The position numbers and the translations under genes are program-made. From positions 1 to 5,422 of the forward strand of contig JAFAEA010000310.1 in the NCBI GenBank assembly GCA_023424355.1: a stretch of 5,422 nucleotides of DNA, in the 5' to 3' direction. This DNA comes from Chloroflexota bacterium. GTDB taxonomy: Bacteria > Chloroflexota > Chloroflexia > Thermomicrobiales > UBA6265. The notes beneath the pieces are model-generated. The model made no database searches. It worked only from the letters and a program-made list of their open reading frames with translations, and was not told where the DNA came from. Of this stretch, positions 1-5,345 are shown piece by piece; position 1 is the stretch's first letter, and each line of letters starts with the position of its first letter.

Positions 1-215
1 ATGCTGGCAAGCTCGGCGTGCTCCAGCTTCATCAGGCCACTGAGACCGTCGTTCTCCTGCAGGATTCGTTGGCTCAGCGGAATCACGGATTCACCGGCAG
101 TTCCGGTTCCCAGGAGAATGGCGATCAGTTCGGCAGCGCTGAGCGATCCGGCTCCGTACTGCATCAATCGCTCTCTCGGCATTTCGCTTTTTTGTTCTTC
201 GCTGATCTTGGCCAT
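1..215 (-). CDS. radC: RadC family protein (UPF0758), N-terminal part, 3' end cut by window edge
   Basis: The first 71 codons of a RadC/UPF0758 protein. The recognisable N-terminal signature is present: PRERL at residues 13-17, a conserved Gly at 21, then LSAAELIAILLGTGT at 25-39, followed by the start of the helix-hairpin-helix-like region (GLSGLMKLEHAEL, 57-69). The family normally continues into a C-terminal MPN/JAB-like metal-binding domain with an HxH...D motif, which lies outside this window. Despite the name, a direct DNA-repair role for RadC has not held up, and the biochemical function is uncertain. The ATG at 213-215 was chosen because it sits 5 nt after the stop of the upstream dioxygenase gene, suggesting translational coupling. 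A GGA lies just inside the end of that gene as a weak ribosome binding site. Met12 is a possible later start. The gene is probably the third of an MFS-dioxygenase-radC operon. Identification is firm; function is not. Confidence 0.93.
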   Translation of the reverse strand, partial: MAKISEEQKSEMPRERLMQYGAGSLSAAELIAILLGTGTAGESVIPLSQRILQENDGLSGLMKLEHAELAS

Positions 216-220
216 GCGCG

Positions 221-1087
221 TTATTCCGGCATGAAACTGGCCACAATCATGCTGTAGTAGCCATCGATGCCATACGCCAAAAGTTCGCTTCTCAACGCCA
301 CTCGCTGCTGGATTCCGGCCAGTATCAGGCACTGCCAAAGTCCATCGATAGCTGCAGCCTCCACATCCGGCTGTGGGAGGTGAATGAGGCTGGCGAGATC
401 ATTGCCGCGAATTGCGAACTGAATCGTGTCATCCATTTGGCGTGCGATAGGATGAGCGCCGTACGGTCCGCTTTCTGCATGGACATGGCTCCAATCGCAC
501 GATGCCACAAAGCCGATATTGCGATCAGATTCATGGAACACGCGACCCAGCGATCGGCCGAAGGCGATTTGCGTACCGCGATCCAAAGCCCGGCTCGGCG
601 TGATGAGTACGACTGGTGGCCCGGAATCGCCATCGGGATTGCCGGCAAGGACATTGCCGTAGCCAGTCCGATCCTGATCGTGGCCGAGGAACCACAGTGG
701 CCCCATCGCTCCCCAATCCATGGGAGCAACGGCCTGATCCATGCGATTGCCACCGAACCCGGTAAGTGCGACAGGGATATCATCCTCACGAGCACCAGCA
801 GCAATGAGATCCGCCAGTTCGTGATCGACAGGGACATTCATTTCCACGGCTTTGCCCGCGTGGGCGACTGTTCCGGCGGCCCGGCCGGTGCGGACGATGG
901 CCATGGCGCCATCGACACGAGTTCCATGCGGACCGACAAGAACGATTGCATCGACGCCGACTTCGCGAAACTCTTCCCCCACGCGCTGCATGGCCTTGCG
1001 CAGATCGGCAACAGATTCCAGACCGTTATCGAGCTCCGGGATGAGAGGGAATCCGTGCGGCAGAATGGCAGCTGCTACCAGAGGCAT
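221..1087 (-). CDS. LigB-type class III extradiol ring-cleavage dioxygenase
   Basis: 288 residues, a usual size for the LigB (catalytic subunit B) fold of class III extradiol dioxygenases. These are non-haem Fe(II) enzymes that open catechol-type rings; the Memo proteins share the fold. Visible landmarks are PHGFPLIPE at residues 10-18 with the likely metal ligand His11, and VGPHGT at 51-56 with the second ligand His54. DWGAMGPLWFL at 124-134 matches the family's DWG-x-x-xPLxFL segment. SCDWSHVHAESGPYGAHP at 196-213 carries the probable catalytic His201, and an acidic cluster near Glu243 precedes the family-like DGLWQCLILAG (248-258) and probably supplies the third ligand. It is soluble, with no signal peptide. 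The start is supported by AAAGGA 7 nt upstream. The gene lies 15 nt after the MFS gene and 5 nt before radC, so an operon is likely. Substrate is unknown; the transporter next door suggests an imported or exported aromatic compound. A Memo-like non-oxygenase role cannot be excluded. Confidence 0.88.
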   Translation of the reverse strand: MPLVAAAILPHGFPLIPELDNGLESVADLRKAMQRVGEEFREVGVDAIVLVGPHGTRVDGAMAIVRTGRAAGTVAHAGKAVEMNVPVDHELADLIAAGAREDDIPVALTGFGGNRMDQAVAPMDWGAMGPLWFLGHDQDRTGYGNVLAGNPDGDSGPPVVLITPSRALDRGTQIAFGRSLGRVFHESDRNIGFVASCDWSHVHAESGPYGAHPIARQMDDTIQFAIRGNDLASLIHLPQPDVEAAAIDGLWQCLILAGIQQRVALRSELLAYGIDGYYSMIVASFMPE

Positions 1088-1094
1088 TGCGTTG

Positions 1095-1100
1095 TCCTTT
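1095..1100 (-). promoter_or_regulatory. Ribosome binding site of the LigB-type dioxygenase gene
   Basis: On the minus strand this reads AAAGGA, 7 nt before the ATG. It fills most of the 15-nt gap between the transporter stop codon and the dioxygenase start, which fixes the chosen start. Confidence 0.75.
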
Positions 1101-1102
1101 CG

Positions 1103-2311
1103 TCAGGTAGCCTTTGCCACTACCTGCGGTCCGTTATCGATCCGTGTTTCCTTCACCAGGAACAAGAAGATGAGCGACGATGCGAACCCGGCAAGACCGA
1201 GCACGATCGCGGAATTATCCAAACTGAGATTGGATGCAATGATACCAACCAGAAGGGGTCCGATCACCATACCCATATCGCCGATCAATCGCCAGATACC
1301 GAGGAACTCGCCCACAGCACCGTCTGGCGCCAAATCAGCACCGAGGGTCATCATCGAGCCAGAACCAAGTCCGTTACCAAGTCCGATCACGATTCCGGCG
1401 ATCACCATATTCGTGAACGACGACACAAACGGAAGCATTACAAGACCGATCCCCATGATGGAGAAGCTCGGAACGGTGGCAAATTTGCGACCATACCGAT
1501 CCATGAGGTACCCGGCAGGGAAGAACATGCACATATCCACCACGGCAGAAATGGTCATTACCAAACCGACCTGAGCGGCGGAGAGTCCGGCGGCGTTGGC
1601 ACCAATGAGCGGGATCAGGAGCTGGCGCCCCTGACGAATCATTTGCGCGAGGAGTTGGGCGATACCCGCTGCCATCAGATCGGTGGCGTTGGTTTTCAGG
1701 GTCTCCCGCACGATAGACCATCGCGCTCGGGAGCCACCTTTTGGCGCCGGGGCGGTTTGGCTGGTTTGCGGCAAGGCGATGGCAACAGTCACCAACGCCA
1801 GGAGTGACATGAATCCGGTGAGGATGAACGAGGATTGGAGTCCCCAAATTGTGGCAATGGCACCTCCAAGCGCCGGGCCACCGAAGGTACCAATGCGCAT
1901 CACGCCACCAAAGGTAGCGATCGCTTGCCCCCTACTCTCTACCGGAATCGCACTGGCGATGAATGAGTGTCGACTGAGGCCCCAAAGAGCCGTGCCAATA
2001 CCGGCAAAAACGCGGAGCGCGACGATGAGCGATGGTGCCTCGACAAATGCAAGTGGGAAGGTGCTGATGGCCACCATGGTGGTACCGATATACATCGATC
2101 GTTTGAGACCGATCCGATGAATAGCTGCACCAGCAGGAACATCGGTGACCAATGTGCCCATCGCTGCGGCGGCGCTGATGACTGAGATGAGGGTGTAGCC
2201 GAGACCGAGTTCATCGGCGTACAACGGGAGGGTTGCGAGCAGCGCACCCTGGCCAAGCGCCAACAACATGGTTGGCAGGTACACACCCAGCCAAAGTTCC
2301 CGCTTGCTCAT
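1103..2311 (-). CDS. Major facilitator superfamily (MFS) transporter
   Basis: 402 residues with about twelve hydrophobic segments, the normal size for a 12-helix MFS permease of the inner membrane. These are usually proton-coupled importers or exporters. The cytoplasmic loop after helix 2 carries a motif-A variant, GAAIHRIGLKR at 61-71, where the usual Asp is His65. The matching loop after helix 8 has the canonical form GYLMDRYGRKF at 267-277. RIGTFGGPALGG at 139-150 resembles the helix-5 G-x-x-x-G-P motif often seen in drug/H+ antiporters. A polar linker (about 181-207, with PAPKGGSRAR) separates the two six-helix halves. The start has a strong upstream GGGGGAGG. Gene order suggests it leads an operon with the LigB-type dioxygenase and radC and may move an aromatic substrate or product; it could equally be a multidrug-type exporter. 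Family is certain, substrate unknown. Confidence 0.93.
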   Translation of the reverse strand: MSKRELWLGVYLPTMLLALGQGALLATLPLYADELGLGYTLISVISAAAAMGTLVTDVPAGAAIHRIGLKRSMYIGTTMVAISTFPLAFVEAPSLIVALRVFAGIGTALWGLSRHSFIASAIPVESRGQAIATFGGVMRIGTFGGPALGGAIATIWGLQSSFILTGFMSLLALVTVAIALPQTSQTAPAPKGGSRARWSIVRETLKTNATDLMAAGIAQLLAQMIRQGRQLLIPLIGANAAGLSAAQVGLVMTISAVVDMCMFFPAGYLMDRYGRKFATVPSFSIMGIGLVMLPFVSSFTNMVIAGIVIGLGNGLGSGSMMTLGADLAPDGAVGEFLGIWRLIGDMGMVIGPLLVGIIASNLSLDNSAIVLGLAGFASSLIFLFLVKETRIDNGPQVVAKAT

Positions 2312-2315
2312 GCAC

Positions 2316-2323
2316 CCTCCCCC
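2316..2323 (-). promoter_or_regulatory. Ribosome binding site of the MFS transporter gene
   Basis: On the minus strand this reads GGGGGAGG, 4 nt before the ATG at 2309-2311. The purine run is strong, the spacing slightly short, and it supports the chosen start. Confidence 0.65.
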
Positions 2324-2426
2324 GGTGTTGCCAGACCGGGTTTCTCCCTGCCTCTATCGGATCTCGAACCTGATCGTACCACCGAGATTCGCAACCGAAA
2401 ACAGCCCGAAGAGCTACGCGGGCAAA

Positions 2427-2442
2427 TACGTATTTCTACGTA
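2427..2442. promoter_or_regulatory. Tandem TACGTA element upstream of the 424-residue secreted protein gene
   Basis: Two TACGTA hexamers (2427-2432 and 2437-2442) repeat with exactly 10-bp periodicity, one helical turn. The first lies inside the perfect 12-bp palindrome AAATACGTATTT (2424-2435). A second element with the same layout and 13 of 16 identical bases occurs at 3918-3933 before the next secreted gene. This copy ends 125 bp before the start at 2568 and lies about 115 bp upstream of the divergent MFS gene, so it could act on either. Helically phased short boxes suggest a dimeric activator; TAC-containing half-sites are known for NarL/LuxR-type regulators, but that assignment is inference. 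A CATGAT word 22 bp downstream (2465-2470) is a possible weak -10 element. Confidence 0.55.
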
Positions 2443-2556
2443 AGATTTCGCCCCCGAAAATCGACATGATACAGACACGACGGAGGACGGGAATGATCCG
2501 TTCGTGGCGGACGCGGTGGTGACACCTCTCCTCGGTGATTCCTGGTTCAAAACAAT

Positions 2557-2562
2557 AGGAGG
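2557..2562 (+). promoter_or_regulatory. Ribosome binding site of the 424-residue secreted protein gene
   Basis: A perfect AGGAGG lies 5 nt before the ATG at 2568. It decides the start and gives a protein beginning directly with a signal peptide. Confidence 0.8.
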
Positions 2563-2567
2563 TTCAC

Positions 2568-3842
2568 ATGAAAGCGATTTTGCGAGCAATACTTGGCGTA
2601 CTGGTGGTGATAACTGCACTTCCTGTGGGAGGTCACGTATCGGCACAGGAAGCTGAGAACACGTACACCTCGGTCGTCACGGGATCGGTTGTAGAGTGGG
2701 ATCCGGTCGATGGCGCGTTCATCCAACCGGGCTATTACGATTTGCTGGAGGAAGATGGCGGAACCGATGAAGCCATCTCCATTTTAACTGACAATGGAAG
2801 AGTGGTAGTCAATTTCACTGATACCACTGACGAAGGCCAGGAGTTTAGTGATTCGGCACTGAAAAATGCTCCATCCTGGTATTCGGATTACATCGATATC
2901 CTCGGTTCCGGATCAGATGAAGATATGGCCTGGTACCTGATAAAAGGGACCCAGCGGAACAACATTAGCAATTACTCGTATAGCGAAGCCATCTCCTGGA
3001 CCGTAGATGGAACCACCCTCGCGGTGTACACATATGCTGTTGATCCAGAATCGACACTCGAACTGATCAGTTGGATTCAGAATCACCTCACTATCGATGG
3101 CAAACACGTCTATACCACCACCGATGTTCCCGCCATCGAAGCGATGATTGATGGCACCAGTGGGACCGAACCAGAGCGCGTGTACGGGTTCTCTTCCAGC
3201 ATCGCTGATTGGGCGGATGATGGTCTGGTTTCCGAGACTCAATGGATATCGCCAATCTGGGGAATTGACGTGGAGTGGAATAACGATACGCTCTACTTCC
3301 CTACCCACCGCGATGACACGATCTTTGCGGACACTGACATCAACGCCGACTACCTCTATCTCTATGGACAGGACCAGGATGGCATGATGTCCATGGCAAT
3401 AACAGAAAAGCTTGATCGCCCGGCAGATATGACGATGCAGGAGTTCTATGAAGATCGATACACGAACGAGGAGTGGCTCTCCAACCAGGGCATGGACTTC
3501 CCATCCTATGCCGTCGTCAAATCCGAAAATGCAGTATCGGTCATCTATTCCGATACCGATTCGCTTGGAAATGAAATCATCTACATCCGCACCGTTTGGG
3601 AACCGACTGAAGACGTATTCATCGTGTTCGATGTAACAAACCGGCCGGAACTCGTCGCCGAAACCTACCTCAATGTGATCGATTCGGTGACGTTTGATGG
3701 CGAGCATATCGAGGCACTCTGGAGCCACGACGAGCTGACGGCGCTGTTCCCACCATCCACCGAGGAAGCCGCGGAATCAGGTGACGCCACGCATGTCCAT
3801 CCCGAATCCGATGGCCAGCTCATCTGGAATCCCGAAGATTAA
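2568..3842 (+). CDS. Secreted acidic protein of unknown function with an internally duplicated domain
   Basis: 424 residues. A Sec-type signal peptide is clear: MKAILR, a hydrophobic core at about 7-20, and a likely cleavage after VSA (24-26), before QEAE. The mature part is strongly acidic, rich in Asp, Glu, Ser, Thr, Trp and Tyr, and contains no cysteine. Two similar domains can be read, about 33-180 and 225-380. Each opens with a strand ending in VEW (SVVEW 40-44; IDVEW 233-237) and closes with a comparable segment (LTIDGKH 174-180; VTFDGEH 374-380) after an alternating hydrophobic stretch (LAVYTYAVDPES; DVFIVFDVTNRPE). A short acidic tail follows with HVHPE at 409-413. The pattern of the N-terminal domain also resembles the next gene's protein, suggesting paralogues. 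I cannot assign a function; no catalytic motif, lipobox or membrane anchor is visible, so release outside the membrane is likely. The gene has its own upstream element and is probably transcribed separately from its neighbours. Confidence 0.88.
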   Translation: MKAILRAILGVLVVITALPVGGHVSAQEAENTYTSVVTGSVVEWDPVDGAFIQPGYYDLLEEDGGTDEAISILTDNGRVVVNFTDTTDEGQEFSDSALKNAPSWYSDYIDILGSGSDEDMAWYLIKGTQRNNISNYSYSEAISWTVDGTTLAVYTYAVDPESTLELISWIQNHLTIDGKHVYTTTDVPAIEAMIDGTSGTEPERVYGFSSSIADWADDGLVSETQWISPIWGIDVEWNNDTLYFPTHRDDTIFADTDINADYLYLYGQDQDGMMSMAITEKLDRPADMTMQEFYEDRYTNEEWLSNQGMDFPSYAVVKSENAVSVIYSDTDSLGNEIIYIRTVWEPTEDVFIVFDVTNRPELVAETYLNVIDSVTFDGEHIEALWSHDELTALFPPSTEEAAESGDATHVHPESDGQLIWNPED

Positions 3843-3870
3843 CACTGGATACAAGTAAAACTTCGACGAT

Positions 3871-3910
3871 GTGCCCGAATGACGTAGCTCCGATTACGTC
3901 ATTCGGGCAC
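3871..3910. repeat. Perfect 16-bp inverted repeat (hairpin) after the 424-residue secreted protein gene
   Basis: Left arm GTGCCCGAATGACGTA (3871-3886) is matched exactly by its reverse complement at 3895-3910, with an 8-nt loop. It starts 28 bp after the stop codon, so it may end or stabilise that transcript, but no T-tract follows on the plus strand. The right arm ends only 7 bp before the TACGCA-N4-TACGTA element, and the loop-proximal ends read GACGTA and TACGTC, one base from that element's hexamer. A terminator without a T-tract, an mRNA 3'-end stabiliser or a protein-binding site are all possible. Confidence 0.7.
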
Positions 3911-3917
3911 TGCCAAT

Positions 3918-3933
3918 TACGCATATTTACGTA
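3918..3933. promoter_or_regulatory. Tandem TACGCA/TACGTA element upstream of the 375-residue Tat-exported protein gene
   Basis: TACGCA (3918-3923) and TACGTA (3928-3933) repeat at 10-bp periodicity. The whole 16-bp block agrees with the element at 2427-2442 at 13 of 16 positions, giving the consensus TACGYATWTYTACGTA. It ends 123 bp before the start at 4057, almost the same distance as the first copy has to its gene (125 bp). A CATGCT word 23 bp downstream (3957-3962) parallels the CATGAT after the first copy. The conserved sequence, spacing and position point to a shared regulator of both secreted-protein genes; its identity is not shown here. Confidence 0.55.
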
Positions 3934-3980
3934 TTCCAAACGCATTCCCGATTAGGCATGCTGGCATTAGGTAAACACAA

Positions 3981-3992
3981 GCCTGCGCAGGC
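3981..3992. repeat. GC-rich 12-bp palindrome in the leader of the 375-residue secreted protein gene
   Basis: GCCTGCGCAGGC is a perfect palindrome lying between the TACGYA/TACGTA element and the ribosome binding site. It could be a dimer-binding site in the leader; it has no loop, so it is a poor hairpin. No second copy was noticed in the window. Confidence 0.3.
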
Positions 3993-4043
3993 AATCAGCA
4001 AAATGTGGCAGACGGGTTGTATTGCCACTCGACATTCATTTCA

Positions 4044-4049
4044 AAGGAG
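4044..4049 (+). promoter_or_regulatory. Ribosome binding site that fixes the start of the Tat-exported protein
   Basis: AAGGAG stands 7 nt before the ATG at 4057. The longer in-frame start at 3958 has no comparable site, so this motif decides the annotation. Confidence 0.8.
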
Positions 4050-4056
4050 TTTGAAC

Positions 4057-5184
4057 ATGCAACGACGCACATTCATTTCTGGCATGGCTGCCAGCCTGGC
4101 ACTCGGCACGCAGATCGCTTCCGCTCAGCGAACCACACGAGCTGGATCCACAGTATTGACGTCTGAATTCACGGGCGCCACCATCGATTTCACCGACTCT
4201 GGTTTGGAGATCATGCAGTTTCACGTCGACGATGCAGAAGGAGTGGAGCACGCGCATTTCAAGGATGATGGAGATGGGCGATTCGACATCAACTTCTTCC
4301 CTACCGAGCTTGGCGATGCCGGAGAATACGCCAAATCTATCTACAATATGTGGCAGTCAACTCTGGGAAAGACTGTTGAGTTGATCGATGAGCAGGCGGT
4401 CGAAGATGGCGGTTGGCTGATTTGGTCCCTTAAGGGCGGCCTTATGTACATGGAGTATCAGTACGGCTCCTATCCGAAGCATGATTTGGTCACCTTCATG
4501 CAACTGAATGCTGGCATGTTCCCGGAACTTTTTCAGAAAGCGCAACTGGTGAAGGTCGATGACCTGCCACCTATGCTATTCGATGCGGATAGCGGCATCC
4601 TGGCCGTAGCCGAGCAGCATTCCGCTGGAACTGGCACAACCGCTACTTCTGCCTCTACATCCACCCGAACCACGCGCTCCACAAGTAGCACCTCAAACAC
4701 GACGGAATCAGCCACAACATCCACCGGTGTCGGTGCAGCCGCAGATGTCATCGCTCATCGCGAAAAATTCTGGACAAGCTATGAGGAATTCTTCGCACTT
4801 CTGGAAATCGTTGGTGATGAAACTGTCACCAAAACCGAGAGTTCAAACGCGTGGGCGTCGATGGCCAATATCTCGCTGGAGTGGCAACAGTACCCAACCA
4901 CGGCGGCAGAACTGACATTCTCCGCAGCAGAAGCGGATTTGGAGAGTACCTATCTTTCCTGGGCCGATCTTGTTGGGCAGATGGGCGTGAGCTTCGAGCA
5001 GTTCTTCATGGGAGCGGCTGAAGTTGACGAATTTGTCGCCATCTTTGGCGAGTTCGAACTCGTGGATGGTGACCTTGCAACCATTCTGGACGGACTGGGC
5101 TCCCTGAGAGATCACAATCTCAGGGCCAAAACGGACATTCAGAACGTTATCAGGAACCTTGGGTCGGTAAATCTTGCGGCATAG
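4057..5184 (+). CDS. Tat-type exported protein of unknown function with Ser/Thr-rich linker and helical C-terminal domain
   Basis: 375 residues from the ATG with a good ribosome binding site. An in-frame ATG at 3958 would add 33 residues and bury the signal peptide, so it is rejected. The N-terminus has the twin-arginine pattern QRRTFIS (2-8), a mildly hydrophobic stretch and a likely cleavage after ASA (21-23). Residues about 32-180 form a domain beginning LTSEFTGATIDF that resembles the repeats of the upstream secreted protein (a TG-x-x-(V/I)-(D/E)-(W/F) opening strand and a late KVDDL strand). Residues about 189-224 are a low-complexity linker dominated by Ser and Thr. Residues about 228-375 look helical and amphipathic (EKFWTSYEEFFALLEI, 236-251). 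The mature protein lacks cysteine. No enzyme motif is recognised. The upstream element suggests co-regulation with the preceding gene; a strong terminator follows. Tat export would imply folding before transport, though no cofactor site is evident. Confidence 0.87.
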   Translation: MQRRTFISGMAASLALGTQIASAQRTTRAGSTVLTSEFTGATIDFTDSGLEIMQFHVDDAEGVEHAHFKDDGDGRFDINFFPTELGDAGEYAKSIYNMWQSTLGKTVELIDEQAVEDGGWLIWSLKGGLMYMEYQYGSYPKHDLVTFMQLNAGMFPELFQKAQLVKVDDLPPMLFDADSGILAVAEQHSAGTGTTATSASTSTRTTRSTSSTSNTTESATTSTGVGAAADVIAHREKFWTSYEEFFALLEIVGDETVTKTESSNAWASMANISLEWQQYPTTAAELTFSAAEADLESTYLSWADLVGQMGVSFEQFFMGAAEVDEFVAIFGEFELVDGDLATILDGLGSLRDHNLRAKTDIQNVIRNLGSVNLAA

Positions 5185-5210
5185 TTCTGCCACATGATGC
5201 AGTGCAAAAG

Positions 5211-5256
5211 CGGGTTCTCCGCAGACAGGATTGTCTGCAATGGAGAGCCCGTTTTT
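5211..5256 (+). terminator. Rho-independent terminator after the Tat-exported protein gene
   Basis: CGGGTTCTCC-GCAGACA (5211-5227) pairs with TGTCTGC and GGAGAGCCCG (5232-5238 and 5242-5251). The loop is GGAT, with one G-U pair and a 3-nt bulge (5239-5241). TTTTT follows at 5252-5256. It lies 26 bp after the stop codon, so the gene's transcript most likely ends here and the next gene needs its own promoter. Confidence 0.88.
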
Positions 5257-5333
5257 GTGTGTTCTGCAAGTTCCACGGAACTCAACATCAAGTGCGAGCG
5301 TCTGAGCAATAACGACCATTCAGTACATAACCC

Positions 5334-5338
5334 GAGGA
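5334..5338 (+). promoter_or_regulatory. Ribosome binding site of the partial secreted protein gene at the window end
   Basis: GAGGA lies 7 nt before the ATG at 5346 and supports that start. Confidence 0.65.
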
Positions 5339-5345
5339 TCTATCC

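Noticed and set aside
380..1807. A 475-codon plus-strand open frame, long enough to look like a gene
   Set aside because: It runs antisense across both the MFS gene and the dioxygenase gene, which have clear family motifs and ribosome binding sites. Its translation is rich in His, Arg and Asp without domains, and no good ribosome binding site precedes it.
2308..2646. A 112-codon minus-strand frame spanning the divergent intergenic region
   Set aside because: It would overlap the regulatory element, the ribosome binding site and the signal peptide coding region of the plus-strand gene, and ends at the MFS start. The translation is low in structure and resembles no family.
2913..3728. A 271-codon minus-strand open frame inside the 424-residue secreted protein gene
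   Set aside because: It lies wholly antisense to a gene with signal peptide and strong ribosome binding site, and its translation shows no recognisable domain. It reflects codon usage of the real gene.
3951..3971. Direct repeat ATTAGG (3951-3956 and 3966-3971) in the leader of the 375-residue protein gene
   Set aside because: A six-base word repeated once at short distance is expected by chance and it has no counterpart before the other secreted-protein gene.
3958..4056. An upstream in-frame ATG adding 33 residues to the Tat-type protein
   Set aside because: There is no convincing ribosome binding site, and the signal peptide would become internal. The ATG at 4057 has AAGGAG at ideal spacing.
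5102..5125. Inverted repeat CCCTGAGA / TCTCAGGG inside the 375-residue protein gene
   Set aside because: An 8-bp arm pair with an 8-nt loop lies within coding sequence, and the codons make sense in frame. A proper terminator occurs about 90 bp later, so this is probably coincidental.
4843..5319. A 158-codon minus-strand frame overlapping the end of the Tat-type protein gene
   Set aside because: It is antisense to the C-terminal domain and reads through the terminator hairpin; no domain or start signal supports it.
5324..5329. TACATA before the partial gene at the window end as a possible third regulatory hexamer
   Set aside because: It has one mismatch, no partner hexamer 10 bp away, and lies only 16 bp before the start codon, unlike the two conserved elements about 125 bp upstream.
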